This document shows positions 36,253-45,225 of a stretch of 64,000 bases of DNA, piece by piece (the first letter of the stretch is position 1; each line of letters opens with the position of its first letter). The position numbers were made by a program, and so were the translations under genes. The stretch comes from Bacillus sp. SD075 (GTDB lineage: Bacteria > Bacillota > Bacilli > Bacillales > DSM-1321): the NCBI RefSeq assembly GCF_017355165.1, contig NZ_JADILK010000004.1:62001-126000 (forward strand). The letters run 5' to 3'. The notes beneath the pieces were generated by a model. The model made no database searches. It was not told where the DNA came from and saw only the letters and a program-made list of their open reading frames with translations.

Positions 36253-37126
36253 AACCGATATCCCCCATTTCGTAAATGAATATCTCCTCTAGAGTAAGGG
36301 GGAGAATATCTAATATTTCTGGCTGAAACTGATTAAAGTGCGATTTGATCATGGATTCTTTCCCTTTAACGATGCAAACGATAACGCTTCCGCGTCTTTC
36401 CTTGTTAAGAATTTGAATTCCTCGGTATAAACCGTGGGGAATTTTATGTTTAAAGGCAATTTGCACTTTGTGTACATCCGCTTTCAAGTCATTCAAATCC
36501 TTTTGGATAACAAGCTCACCTCTATGCAAAATCCCTACATGATCGGCTAAATCTTCAATTTCCCGGAGATTATGGGATGATAGTAAAATCGTCATATCCC
36601 TTTCCGATACATCCTGAACCAACAACTGTCTCACATTTTTACGCATGACCGGATCTAATCCATCAAACGGTTCATCCAAGATGAGAACTTCCGGCATCGT
36701 CGAGAGTGCGAGCCAAAAAGCAACCTGTCTCTGCATTCCCTTCGATAGTTTATGTATTTTATTTTGGACGGGTATCGGGAATACTTCCTGTAATTGATAG
36801 AACCGTTCTTGATTCCATTCACTATAAATATGGCTATAAAAACCTGCCATTTGCATGATCGTATAGTTAGCAAGGAAATAAGGCGTATCAGGAAGGAAGA
36901 AACAGCGATTTTTCACTTCACGGTTTTCAAACACATTTGACCCATCAATAAGAACTTCACCTGCATCCTGTATCAGATTGCCTGAAAGCATTTTTAATAG
37001 AGTCGTTTTACCCGCCCCATTTGAACCTAATAACCCGAATATGGAGCCTTTTTGTATGACCAAGGTGACGTTTTTGATTGCTTCTTTTCCTTCATATAAT
37101 TTACTCACCTGTTTAATTTGAATCAT
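36227..37126 (-). CDS. ABC transporter ATP-binding protein (YtrB-like)
   Basis: A 299-residue ATPase with Walker A GSNGAGKTTLLKML, signature LSKGMQRQVAFWLAL, Walker B VLILDEPFDGLDP and the switch His in LLSSHNLRE. It powers the permease-like protein with which it overlaps. Its start overlaps the GntR gene by 4 nt (ATGA). Gene order GntR, ATPase, permease is that of the ytr operon of Bacillus. Confidence 0.9.
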   Translation of the reverse strand: MIQIKQVSKLYEGKEAIKNVTLVIQKGSIFGLLGSNGAGKTTLLKMLSGNLIQDAGEVLIDGSNVFENREVKNRCFFLPDTPYFLANYTIMQMAGFYSHIYSEWNQERFYQLQEVFPIPVQNKIHKLSKGMQRQVAFWLALSTMPEVLILDEPFDGLDPVMRKNVRQLLVQDVSERDMTILLSSHNLREIEDLADHVGILHRGELVIQKDLNDLKADVHKVQIAFKHKIPHGLYRGIQILNKERRGSVIVCIVKGKESMIKSHFNQFQPEILDILPLTLEEIFIYEMGDIGYVIQNNLV

Positions 37127-37506
37127 GAATCCCCCCCCTTTGCCAATGGTCTGATTTCCTTTATTATTCTATAAATTTCATGTTTATCAATTCCTATATA
37201 AAGAGCTTCAGCGAGCACCTTTGAAAGCTCATTTCTGATCTTTTCTTCTTTCAATGAATTTTTCAAGGATTTAGGAGGGGCCACGAAATTCCCTTTGCCG
37301 GGTAATGTATATATAAACCCGTCAGATTCAAGCTGCTTGTATGCTTTTTGGATCGTATTTGGATTGATGGTCAATTCCTGAGCCAATATTCGTATGGAGG
37401 GGAGCTGATTATGTTCCTGTAAAACTTCATTGATCATTAGTACCTTGAACTGATCCATCAATTGCTCATATATCGGCTTTCCACTTTGAACATCCAACTC
37501 GAACAT
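37123..37506 (-). CDS. GntR-family repressor, YtrA subfamily
   Basis: A 127-residue regulator made almost only of a winged helix (PSIRILAQELTINPNTIQKAY and LESDGFIYTLPGKGNFVA) plus a short helical dimer tail, the mark of the YtrA subfamily. MFELDVQSGKPIYEQ is the typical N-terminus; ATG 37506 (or the ATG just before it at 37509) lies a normal distance from AAGGAGG. It leads the ABC operon and probably represses it through the dyad at 37530-37550. Cell-wall-active compounds release YtrA in B. subtilis, but that link is inferred here. Confidence 0.9.
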   Translation of the reverse strand: MFELDVQSGKPIYEQLMDQFKVLMINEVLQEHNQLPSIRILAQELTINPNTIQKAYKQLESDGFIYTLPGKGNFVAPPKSLKNSLKEEKIRNELSKVLAEALYIGIDKHEIYRIIKEIRPLAKGGDS

Positions 37507-37529
37507 CATAAACCCTCCTTGCAAATGGG

Positions 37530-37550
37530 TGTATTACATCTCCTAATACA
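37530..37550. promoter_or_regulatory. Operator-like dyad TGTATTA-N7-TAATACA
   Basis: A perfect 7-bp inverted repeat with a 7-bp centre sits between the candidate -10 box (5 bp away) and the GntR gene start. It fits an operator for the first gene product of the operon. Confidence 0.65.
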
Positions 37551-37554
37551 GTAT

Positions 37555-37583
37555 ATTATAAAACAATATCTTCCAATTTTAAA
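37555..37583 (-). promoter_or_regulatory. Candidate promoter of the ytr-like operon
   Basis: A perfect TATAAT with a weak -35 (TTTAAA) 17 nt upstream on the minus strand, next to the dyad. Confidence 0.5.
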
Positions 37584-37686
37584 CCAATTTAAAACAATAC
37601 TCTCCATAAACCCGCTTTCATTTTGTTTAACAAGACTTACAGTAGGGAACTAATGATAGTAAGAATAAACAAAGGAGTTGTTTTCA

Positions 37687-38103
37687 TTGAAACCATTATA
37701 TACAGCTACAGTCACCGTACACGGTGGTCGTGAGGGACATGTTAAATCAGAGGACGGGATTCTGGATTTCGACGTGAGGTCACCGAAGGAATTAGGTGGT
37801 TCCGGTGAGCGGGCTACAAATCCTGAACAGTTATTCGCAGCCGGTTACGCGGCATGTTTTGACAGTGCCTTGAATCTTGTTCTGCAAAAAGAAAAGAAAG
37901 AGGTCGATACTTCCGTTACGGCAAATGTAACGATCGGTAAAGATGAGGAAGACGGCGGTTTTAAATTGGCTGTAAGGTTGGATATTTCGATTCCCGACCT
38001 AAGCAGGGAAGAAGCCCAAGACTTCGCCAAAAAAGCACACATGACCTGCCCCTATTCAAAAGCAACTCGCGGGAACGTCGATGTCACCTTGATTTTGTCA
38101 TAA
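37687..38103 (+). CDS. ohr: Organic hydroperoxide resistance protein (Ohr, OsmC family)
   Basis: A 138-residue peroxidase that reduces organic hydroperoxides with two cysteines. The first is in AAGYAACFDSALNL and the second in HMTCPYSKATRGNVDVTL, both intact, with ERATNPEQLF between domains. I start at TTG 37687 because AAAGGAG (37671-37677) leaves a 9-nt gap, while the TTG at 37678 touches that site. The B. subtilis OhrA start MSQPLFTATV aligns with MKPLYTATV. OhrR is not adjacent. It is divergent from the ytr-like operon. Confidence 0.94.
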   Translation: MKPLYTATVTVHGGREGHVKSEDGILDFDVRSPKELGGSGERATNPEQLFAAGYAACFDSALNLVLQKEKKEVDTSVTANVTIGKDEEDGGFKLAVRLDISIPDLSREEAQDFAKKAHMTCPYSKATRGNVDVTLILS

Positions 38104-38112
38104 AATTCATGC

Positions 38113-38155
38113 AAGGGAATGGATACGGCATTAATGCCGGCCCCATTCCCTTTTT
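38113..38155. terminator. Bidirectional terminator between ohr and MFS gene
   Basis: A 10-bp outer stem (AAGGGAATGG with CCATTCCCTT) holds an inner palindrome (CGGCATTAATGCCG). T-runs occur on both sides. Confidence 0.85.
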
Positions 38156-38156
38156 C

Positions 38157-39473
38157 TTATTTCACTTCTTCCAATCCCTTCATTTTCAAAAGAAAGCCCA
38201 GACCTATTACCACCATGATAATCAATGACCCTAATGCCATCCGGCTCGCCAATGTACCGAGGTCATGGAATACCAACGTTATCGTTCCATATAATAGCGG
38301 ACCGATTATAGAGGAGACTTTTCCAGAGAATGCAAATAGTCCAAAAAATTGCCCCCTCTTCTCATCCGGGGTCAATTCAATGATATATGTCCGTGATGTC
38401 ACCCACATCGAACCAAGCGAAATGCCGAACATACTCCCAGCGACCCAGAACCAAAGAGCAGTTTGTGCAAAGACCGCTATAAATAAAGCGACCAAGAGCA
38501 GAACTCCCACATATGTCACAGCTAACCGCGGTCCCTTCGACTGCGTGATGTATCCAAACAGAAACGATCCGGCTATACTCGATACTGTCGATACCAAGTA
38601 AAGTAAAATGAATCCGCTTGAGGAAAATCCAACAACAGTCTTGGCATATACCGCCATCATGCCGATAGTAGTCGCAATTGCATCATTTAAAAAGAAATAA
38701 GCAATCATGAATGTAAAAACCGATCGATAGGATTGCATCTCTTTAAATGTTGATTTAATTTCCTTATAACCGGATAAAAAAGGTTGTTTCGCTTTTTGCT
38801 GTTTTGGAGACTCTTTTAAAAAAAAGAATAAGGGAAGGGAAAAAACCAGAAATAAAATGGCCGTGGGAATAAAGGCTTCATGTGAACTCCTTTTACTTAT
38901 GAATGGATAGATTGACAGGCCCACTAACGTTCCAAGGTAGCCTACCGCCACGCCAAATCCTGATATAAGCGGCATTTGCTGTTTCGTGCCTAAATCACTC
39001 ATCATCGTATCATAGAAAACAAGACTCGAATGATAGAAAAACTTTGCTATCACAAATAATAGAATGACGATTGCTAAGGATATTGGAATGCCCAGAAGCT
39101 TTCCATCGAACGGCGCCCCTCCAAATACCCCCATTAAAAATGTACATACAACAGAAATGAGCGTGAAAATCATAATGTATTTTTTCATTTTTCCCGTTCG
39201 ATCGATCATAACACCGAACAGAGGGGAAAACAAAACAAGAAACAAACTGGCAATCGCATTTGCGTAGGAGATGAAGGTACTGGCAATCTGATCAAGAACG
39301 GCATTTTCCCCAATTTGTTCCTGGAGGAAGAATGGAAAGAAAATCGTATTGATATTAGAAGAAAAAATCGTATTGGCAAAATCGTAAAACGCCCAAGAGA
39401 GAATGGGCAGGGAAAAATACAAACCAAAATTCCCCTTCCATTTTTTAGACTTCGGTTTCACCTGCAATCCCAT
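38157..39473 (-). CDS. Major facilitator transporter, UMF1/YxiO-like
   Basis: A 438-residue, 12-helix transporter. LSWAFYDFANTIFSSNINTIFFP at the N-terminus and GVMIDRTGKMKKYI are typical of the UMF1 group that includes Bacillus YxiO and fungal Atg22-like exporters. The substrate is unknown. I chose ATG 39473 (MGLQVKPKS) because AAGGAGGG precedes it; the longer frame from 39515 lacks such a site. It stands alone between two other convergent or divergent genes. Confidence 0.85.
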   Translation of the reverse strand: MGLQVKPKSKKWKGNFGLYFSLPILSWAFYDFANTIFSSNINTIFFPFFLQEQIGENAVLDQIASTFISYANAIASLFLVLFSPLFGVMIDRTGKMKKYIMIFTLISVVCTFLMGVFGGAPFDGKLLGIPISLAIVILLFVIAKFFYHSSLVFYDTMMSDLGTKQQMPLISGFGVAVGYLGTLVGLSIYPFISKRSSHEAFIPTAILFLVFSLPLFFFLKESPKQQKAKQPFLSGYKEIKSTFKEMQSYRSVFTFMIAYFFLNDAIATTIGMMAVYAKTVVGFSSSGFILLYLVSTVSSIAGSFLFGYITQSKGPRLAVTYVGVLLLVALFIAVFAQTALWFWVAGSMFGISLGSMWVTSRTYIIELTPDEKRGQFFGLFAFSGKVSSIIGPLLYGTITLVFHDLGTLASRMALGSLIIMVVIGLGFLLKMKGLEEVK

Positions 39474-39683
39474 CTGCTTTCCCTCCTTATTGGTACTTAA
39501 AATATAGTATTCCATACCTTTCCAATAAATCCTTTGCGTCGGGATTATAACATTGTGTAAAACATGATTTTTTCCCGCCTAACATGTAATATTATGAAAT
39601 GAGGCTGTCCTGATAACTTCTTTATCTTCTTTTTAAAGAATATTTAAGAATGATAATCAATGTGCATAATAGGAGTGTGAAAG

Positions 39684-40505
39684 ATGATTGCATTTTTTCT
39701 TATTATCGCGGTAACCATACTTGTCCTGTTCGCTATCTACGCTAAAAGATCGAAGAGTGGTTTCCCTGAAAGCTTCATAAGACAGCATTCCCCCCTTAAA
39801 ATTGGACATCGCGGTGCATCTGGATATTGCCCCGAGAATACAATGGCATCTTATAATAAAGCAATTGAATTGGGAGCTGATTTCCTGGAAGTGGATATCC
39901 ATCTTAGTAAAGATGATGTACTTGTGGTTCATCATGATCCCACCCTGAATCGAACCACAAACGGCAAAGGGAACATCCGTGATTACACAGCAGCCGAATT
40001 AAAGGAACTGGATGCAGGAAGCTGGTATCATTCACGCTATAAAAACGAAAGGATTCCTTTACTAAGTGAGGTATTGGAGAATTTCGGGTCTGAAGTTGGA
40101 ATTTTAATCGAATTAAAGCATCCATCTGCTTATCCCGGCATTGAACAGAAACTTGCAGAAGAATTAGGGGAATTCCCGGAAAATACAACAAGTAAAAATA
40201 GGATAATGGTTCATTCGTTCGATATGGAATCCATGAAGAGGTTTCATCAATTAATGCCGGACATACCAGTGGGTGTTCTGATAAAATGGAGAATTAATGA
40301 CCAACAATTAAAAGAGATTGCCGAGTTTGCATCATTTTTGAATCCAAAGCAAACGATTTTAAGTACGAAGCTGCAAATGCGAATCCAAAAGCACGGGATG
40401 AAAGTATATACATGGACCGTCAACAATAAAAAACAAATGCGCATGTTCAAAAAGATGCAGTTAGATGGTATCATTTCGGATTTTCCTGATTATTTTTCGG
40501 ATTGA
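39684..40505 (+). CDS. Glycerophosphodiester phosphodiesterase
   Basis: A 273-residue GDPD-domain enzyme with an N-terminal membrane anchor (residues 1-20, IAFFLIIAVTILVLFAIYA). It hydrolyses deacylated phospholipids or lipoteichoic-acid-type diesters to glycerol phosphate. Active-site motifs are intact: GHRGASGYCPENTMASY, FLEVDIHLSKDDVLVVHHDPTLNRTTNG and LIELKHPS. The C-terminal VYTWTVNNKKQM and DGIISDFPD are typical. AGGAG lies 8 nt before the ATG. Confidence 0.92.
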   Translation: MIAFFLIIAVTILVLFAIYAKRSKSGFPESFIRQHSPLKIGHRGASGYCPENTMASYNKAIELGADFLEVDIHLSKDDVLVVHHDPTLNRTTNGKGNIRDYTAAELKELDAGSWYHSRYKNERIPLLSEVLENFGSEVGILIELKHPSAYPGIEQKLAEELGEFPENTTSKNRIMVHSFDMESMKRFHQLMPDIPVGVLIKWRINDQQLKEIAEFASFLNPKQTILSTKLQMRIQKHGMKVYTWTVNNKKQMRMFKKMQLDGIISDFPDYFSD

Positions 40506-40598
40506 AACTTTGAATGATATGTAAAAAGACATGAATGTTTTCTTTTAAAATCATGGTCCGGGGTGAAAGCTCCGACCTCCCCCTTTGTCGACAAACTG

Positions 40599-40626
40599 AA
40601 CAATCCGCAAATGCGGATTGTTTTTT
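40599..40626. terminator. Bidirectional terminator
   Basis: CAATCCGC pairs with GCGGATTG around AAAT, followed by a T-run on the plus strand; it lies between convergent genes. Confidence 0.8.
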
Positions 40627-41086
40627 AATAACATTGATATGATTGTATCTCATGCGCATCCGTTCCATAATAGGCCCATCGCTGTTGACTTCGTCGCCAA
40701 CGATACCCAGCCACTGAATTATAGCCGACATATGTCGGGTAGAACCAAAATGAACGGCCATTTTTAAGCCAGACATACGTATGTTGGTATAAGCACCCTT
40801 TCATTGAACCAGCGTCAATAGCTTTAACCATTCCATCTTGAAGTTGTGGAATAAATAAAGGCGGAGCTATATGAGGCGGACCTCCTCCATGCGGCGGCGG
40901 TTGGCCCCCTCCGTAGGATGGACCAGGCGGGCCAGGCGGAGTTCTTTCATCCATTTGCTGATATTCAAATGGATATGGCACTGCCGGGAAATCATTATTC
41001 ATGTTTGGGTGATATGCATATTGATATAAATTATTTTCAATACCATTATTGTGGTTCTTTTTATTGAATGAATCGTAAGGTTTCAA
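40625..41086 (-). CDS. Pro/Gly-rich small protein, possible spore surface protein (153 aa)
   Basis: A 153-residue protein in two parts. Residues about 45-75 are Pro/Gly-rich (TPPGPPGPSYGGGQPPPHGGG). The C-terminal 75 residues form a Trp/Tyr-rich domain with GCLYQHTYVWLKNGRSFWFYP and GYNSVAGYRWRRSQQ, ending in Cys. I recall similar C-terminal domains in uncharacterised Bacillus proteins, some called coat or transporter-like, but no function. The start is TTG at 41086 behind GAGGTG. A surface or coat role is only suggested by composition. Confidence 0.7.
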   Translation of the reverse strand: MKPYDSFNKKNHNNGIENNLYQYAYHPNMNNDFPAVPYPFEYQQMDERTPPGPPGPSYGGGQPPPHGGGPPHIAPPLFIPQLQDGMVKAIDAGSMKGCLYQHTYVWLKNGRSFWFYPTYVGYNSVAGYRWRRSQQRWAYYGTDAHEIQSYQCY

Positions 41087-41386
41087 ACCTTTTCACCTCA
41101 TAATTGAACTTCCTTTTATCCATATGCAGAAGAATGACCATTTGTTCAATCTTCGCTCCTAATTACTCGAATCTGGATTCTACTTGACCTTTATCGTCAA
41201 ATCAATGCATCAGAAAATATTCCCTGTTTATTTTTTGAAAATATCCCTATATTTTTTAGCTTTCTTGTACTAGAATTTGATATATTGTTCTTAATGATTT
41301 AAACTCAGTAAGGTCTAAAGTCATTTCAGGCTTTTTGGAGTAAACAAAACTACATTTTCTTATCTTAGAAAAAACGAGGGATTCCT

Positions 41387-41674
41387 ATGTGGGAATTATT
41401 ATTAGAATTCGATTATCAGACCGTCCGCCATGCGGTATGGGCAGGTTATTTATTTACCTTTGTCTTTCCACTGGCTGCGTTTTACTTCTTAAATAAAAAG
41501 CAATCGCTCTTGAACGACAAATATCAAGCTTCCGTTCATTCAGATAAAAGTAAATCCCCTGTTCATGCAGGCAGCATTTTTGACTGGCGCGGTGCACAGC
41601 GCTTTTTCACATTTATCCGGCAAAAGGATTCACCCGATGATTCCGATGAGCCAAGCCGCCTTCTCGTTGTTTAA
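41387..41674 (+). CDS. mifM: MifM-like translation-arrest leader peptide controlling yidC2
   Basis: A 95-residue protein, the length I recall for B. subtilis MifM. It has one N-terminal membrane segment (about residues 17-36, VWAGYLFTFVFPLAAFYFL) and a C-terminal tail RFFTFIRQKDSPDDSDEPS ending RLLVV. MifM's arrest region, from memory, runs RITTWIR to an acidic DEED and ends near SLLL; R-x-x-T-aromatic-I-R, the acidic cluster and the hydrophobic end are shared. It lies 27 bp upstream of the YidC2 gene. MifM stalls ribosomes unless it is inserted by YidC, which opens the yidC2 ribosome binding site. Overall identity is low, so I rely on context and the RNA stem. Confidence 0.75.
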   Translation: MWELLLEFDYQTVRHAVWAGYLFTFVFPLAAFYFLNKKQSLLNDKYQASVHSDKSKSPVHAGSIFDWRGAQRFFTFIRQKDSPDDSDEPSRLLVV

Positions 41675-41694
41675 CCACTAACAATTCGAGGAGG
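41659..41694 (+). promoter_or_regulatory. RBS-sequestering stem of yidC2 overlapping the leader's last codons
   Basis: CCTTCTCG (41659-41666, codons for Arg-Leu-Leu-Val of the leader) can pair with CGAGGAGG (41687-41694), which is the yidC2 ribosome binding site. All eight positions pair, one as G-T. The loop is 20 nt and holds the leader stop codon. A ribosome stalled just before these codons would break the stem. Confidence 0.72.
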
Positions 41695-41701
41695 AATTAT
41701 A

Positions 41702-42487
41702 TTGAAGAAGAAAAACATGTTTCTAATGGCCGTCCTATTTCTGGCAACGACCCTTTTGACAGGATGCTCAGCAGCAACGAGCGGTCCATTTCATACTGCA
41801 TTGGTTAACCCCATGACAAAAATGCTAGAATTTAATGCTGTTTTATTTCATGGCAACTATGGTTTAAGCATCATCATGATGACATTTTTGATTCGCCTTG
41901 TCTTGCTCCCGCTGACTGCCAAGCAATATAAAACACAGCTTAGCATGAAAACGAAGATGAATGGGCTGAAACCGGAAATGTCTGCAATCCAGCAGAAAAT
42001 CAAAGAGACGAAAGATCCGGCTAAACAAAAGGCCCTTCAACAGGAAATGATGCAGCTTTACCAAAAACATGGAGTCAATCCGCTAAATATGGGCTGTCTG
42101 CCGCTTTTTATTCAAATGCCGATTCTAATGGGCTTTTATTATGCGATTCAAGGTTCCCATGAAATTGCGACCCATAGTTTCCTTTGGTATAGCCTTGGCC
42201 AGCCGGATATTGCCATGGCAATTATCGCTGGTGTCATCTATTACTTCCAATCGGTCATTTCCATGAGACAAATGCCGGAAGAACAGCAGAAACAAATGAA
42301 GATGATGAGTCTGCTCTCACCAGCAATGATTTTATTCATTTCTTTCTCCGCCCCTGCTGCATTGCCACTGTATTGGTCAATCGGAGGTTTATTCATGATT
42401 GTTCAATCCATCGTGCTTCAGCGCATATATAAAAAAGACCATGCCGCTGCTCCTGCTGCGAATGAAACGGTTATGAAAAAAAGCTAA
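41702..42487 (+). CDS. yidC2: Membrane protein insertase YidC/OxaA (second copy, YidC2/YqjG type)
   Basis: A 261-residue insertase with a lipoprotein signal peptide (residues 1-21, TLLTGCSAA, Cys21 or so lipidated). Five membrane segments follow, with the conserved GLSIIMMTFLIRLVLLPLTAKQY carrying the groove Arg, and GCLPLFIQMPILMGFYYAI. It inserts membrane proteins with or without SecYEG. The start is TTG at 41702, 7 nt after CGAGGAGG. The MifM-like leader upstream marks it as the inducible second insertase rather than SpoIIIJ. A terminator overlaps the stop. Confidence 0.93.
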   Translation: MKKKNMFLMAVLFLATTLLTGCSAATSGPFHTALVNPMTKMLEFNAVLFHGNYGLSIIMMTFLIRLVLLPLTAKQYKTQLSMKTKMNGLKPEMSAIQQKIKETKDPAKQKALQQEMMQLYQKHGVNPLNMGCLPLFIQMPILMGFYYAIQGSHEIATHSFLWYSLGQPDIAMAIIAGVIYYFQSVISMRQMPEEQQKQMKMMSLLSPAMILFISFSAPAALPLYWSIGGLFMIVQSIVLQRIYKKDHAAAPAANETVMKKS

Positions 42488-42510
42488 TCCACTTGGATTA
42501 GCTTTTTTTC
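42481..42510 (+). terminator. Terminator of yidC2
   Basis: A perfect 10-bp stem (AAGCTAATCC) with a 4-nt loop and T-run, overlapping the stop codon. Confidence 0.88.
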
Positions 42511-42603
42511 ATACAGTCACTTTCCACTTCACTGAAATTTCGTGCGTAATTGCTTGCCTCGATGGACAATGAAGGGGTTTTTAGGGCGAAAATGCACTTT
42601 GTT

Positions 42604-45225
42604 TTATTTCTTCGGCAATGGATTTGTTGAAACCTTTTCGAAAAACTTCTCTACATAGTCAAAATCCGTGTAAAAGAACAATAATAGGTCACCCGGTTGA
42701 GATGTTTCCCAGGCTTTTACGAATGCGTCCAATTCATTAGGTTCGATGAATGTCCGTTCTTTTTGCAACCCAGCTTCTACGGCAGCTTCCTGTAGCAGAC
42801 CGGCTACTTCGAACGGCTCTCTTCCCCGCAAATCATCGTCTTCTTTAATGATGAACAGATTGGAATTCATGGCAGCCACCTTGGCGAGCCTGATAAGCTC
42901 TTCATCAATACGGTCACCCGGTCCTGCCAAAACAGTGATAAGACGATTTTTATTATAAGCATTGACCGTTTCGAATATGGCCTTTAATCCTGCTTCATTA
43001 TGGGCATAGTCGATGATGATCGTGCGCTCTTTCAACTTTTTTAAATTGAAACGTCCTTTAGACAAATTCGTATCAGGCATAAATGTGGCAGCCTTCCTTC
43101 TTAGTTCTTCCATGGAAATGCCTTGTGTTTCGGCTGCAGCTAACGCCTGAAGTAAATTGGCGATATTATGACGTGCCAAGCCGGAAATCGTTATTGGAAT
43201 CCTGGTGCAATCCATAAATTGATGGATGACACCATCAGATGAATGACAAATCACCCCTTGTTCATTGACATACCAAACTTTACATCCCCCATTTATCACA
43301 GCCTTCACGTGAGGCTGAGTGGCATCAGTAGAGGTATAAATGACTTCCCCATCTGTATAAGCGTTCATGGCAGCAACATTCGGATCATCTGCATTCAGCA
43401 CACAATAGCCTGTTTTCATTACGACTTCGGCCACCAGCCTCTTTAATTTTATGAGATCATCCAATGTATCGATTCCATCACGGCCGAGGTGATCCTCACT
43501 TACATTGGTAATGACCCCCACATCACATTTACGAAAAGCCAGACCTTCACGCAGAATCCCCCCCCGAGCCGTTTCCAATACAGCTACATCAACTTCAGGA
43601 TGGGCCAATACCATTCTTGCACTGACCGGGCCACTGCAGTCACCTTGATCCAATACCTCATCGCCGATATATACTCCATCAGAATTTGTCATACCAACCT
43701 TTGTTTTTTCATTAGTAAGAAAATAATGTAACAATCGGGTCGTTGTCGTCTTTCCATTTGTACCTGTCACTGCGATGATCGGTATAGCCGCCCCCTCCCG
43801 ATTCGGAAATAAATAATCGACGATGGCTTTGCCTACATCCCTTTTTTTCCCTTCACTTGGATAATGATGCATTCGAATTCCCGGTGCAGCATTCACTTCA
43901 ATAATCGCAGTCTTTGAATGTTTGATAGGTTTGGATATATCCTCACATATAAAATCTATTCCTGCTATATCCAAACCGATCGTTTTCGCGGCAGCAACAG
44001 CCATATTCTTAATGGTGGGATGAACCTGGTCCGTTACATCGATTGCCTTTCCACCAGTCGAAAGATTTGCATTGCCGACAACTTGGACCAATTCCCCTTG
44101 ATCCGGAATGGTATCAAGCGTCCGATTCGATTTTTCCAAGTAACACGTTACGGTATGTGTAAGAGGGATTTTTGACATCGGCTTTTCATGACCTTCTCCC
44201 CGCAAATCATTACTATTTTCCTTTTCTATCAAACTGCTTATCGATTCCTTACCGTTGCCAATAACATAGGGAGGAAGTCTCAAACTACCGGCGATAAGTT
44301 CTCCATTGACTATCAGTAACCGATAATCATGTCCTTCAATATGCCGTTCGACAATGTACTTCTCCACGTGAGACTCCAAACAATTGATTACATTGAATAG
44401 TTCATCCTTATTTTTGATATGGGTGATGACACCCTGCCCCTGTCTCCCATTATACGGTTTTATCACCAGTGGAAAACCCAGCCTGTCCGCCGAGGCAAAG
44501 ATTTCTTCAATGGAATGGGCAACTTCCCCTTCAGGTACAGGGAGACCACACCCTCTTAAAATTGATTTAGTCAATGATTTGTCACATGAATTCTCAACGG
44601 CAATATTCGAAGTCTGGCTTGAAATTGTCGCCTGGACATACTTCTGCCTTGTCCCGGTTCCTAAGCGTAGTAAGCTTTCATCACCCATTCGCTCGACAGG
44701 GATACCTTTTGCTTCTGCTGCCTTGAAAATGGCTTCGGTACTTGGCCCCAGTTTATTTTTATAATACAACTGCTCTATTTGCTTTACATAAGATTGTACA
44801 TTTATAATTTTTTCACCATTCAGGATTGCTTCCACGATATCTTTTGCTGCTAAAAAGGCTTGAAGACCTGAGTGAGGCTCCTGATAGTCAAAAGTAACAT
44901 AATAAAAACCCTTCTTTTCCATCATTATCGTTTTTCCACGAATGGCTTCGATTCCGGCCAAGTTTTGAAGCTCAATCGTCATATGCTCCAATATATGTCC
45001 CATCCATGTTCCTTTTCTCAGCCTTTCGGCGAAACCGCCTCGATACCCTTTTGAACATGTATGGCTTCCCAAGTTCGGAAGCACCTTTAACAATTTTTCA
45101 TTGAATCCAGGTATTGAATCAGATGGTTTCTGTTCCAGTTTCCCTATATCCAATTCAATGCAAATGGTAGGTGTATAAGCAAAATAATTAGGTCCTTTTA
45201 AATAACGGACTCGATTGATCATCAT
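42604..45225 (-). CDS. cphA: Cyanophycin synthetase
   Basis: An 873-residue enzyme that builds cyanophycin, a poly-aspartate chain with arginine side groups. It has an N-terminal domain (1-160), an ATP-grasp domain (about 215-470, with LVIKPYNGRQGQGV and AIIEVNAAPGIRMH) and a Mur-ligase domain (about 480-873). The P-loop VTGTNGKTTTTRLL starts near residue 486. Aspartate and arginine are joined in alternate active sites. It overlaps the cyanophycinase gene by 4 nt, so synthesis and breakdown are coupled. Length matches known CphA proteins. The polymer would store nitrogen. Confidence 0.95.
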   Translation of the reverse strand: MMINRVRYLKGPNYFAYTPTICIELDIGKLEQKPSDSIPGFNEKLLKVLPNLGSHTCSKGYRGGFAERLRKGTWMGHILEHMTIELQNLAGIEAIRGKTIMMEKKGFYYVTFDYQEPHSGLQAFLAAKDIVEAILNGEKIINVQSYVKQIEQLYYKNKLGPSTEAIFKAAEAKGIPVERMGDESLLRLGTGTRQKYVQATISSQTSNIAVENSCDKSLTKSILRGCGLPVPEGEVAHSIEEIFASADRLGFPLVIKPYNGRQGQGVITHIKNKDELFNVINCLESHVEKYIVERHIEGHDYRLLIVNGELIAGSLRLPPYVIGNGKESISSLIEKENSNDLRGEGHEKPMSKIPLTHTVTCYLEKSNRTLDTIPDQGELVQVVGNANLSTGGKAIDVTDQVHPTIKNMAVAAAKTIGLDIAGIDFICEDISKPIKHSKTAIIEVNAAPGIRMHHYPSEGKKRDVGKAIVDYLFPNREGAAIPIIAVTGTNGKTTTTRLLHYFLTNEKTKVGMTNSDGVYIGDEVLDQGDCSGPVSARMVLAHPEVDVAVLETARGGILREGLAFRKCDVGVITNVSEDHLGRDGIDTLDDLIKLKRLVAEVVMKTGYCVLNADDPNVAAMNAYTDGEVIYTSTDATQPHVKAVINGGCKVWYVNEQGVICHSSDGVIHQFMDCTRIPITISGLARHNIANLLQALAAAETQGISMEELRRKAATFMPDTNLSKGRFNLKKLKERTIIIDYAHNEAGLKAIFETVNAYNKNRLITVLAGPGDRIDEELIRLAKVAAMNSNLFIIKEDDDLRGREPFEVAGLLQEAAVEAGLQKERTFIEPNELDAFVKAWETSQPGDLLLFFYTDFDYVEKFFEKVSTNPLPKK

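Noticed and set aside
40505-40600. An RNA element between the glycerophosphodiesterase and the terminator
   Set aside because: GGTCCGGGGTGAAAGCTCCGACC looks structured, but it matches no RNA family I know and may be chance.
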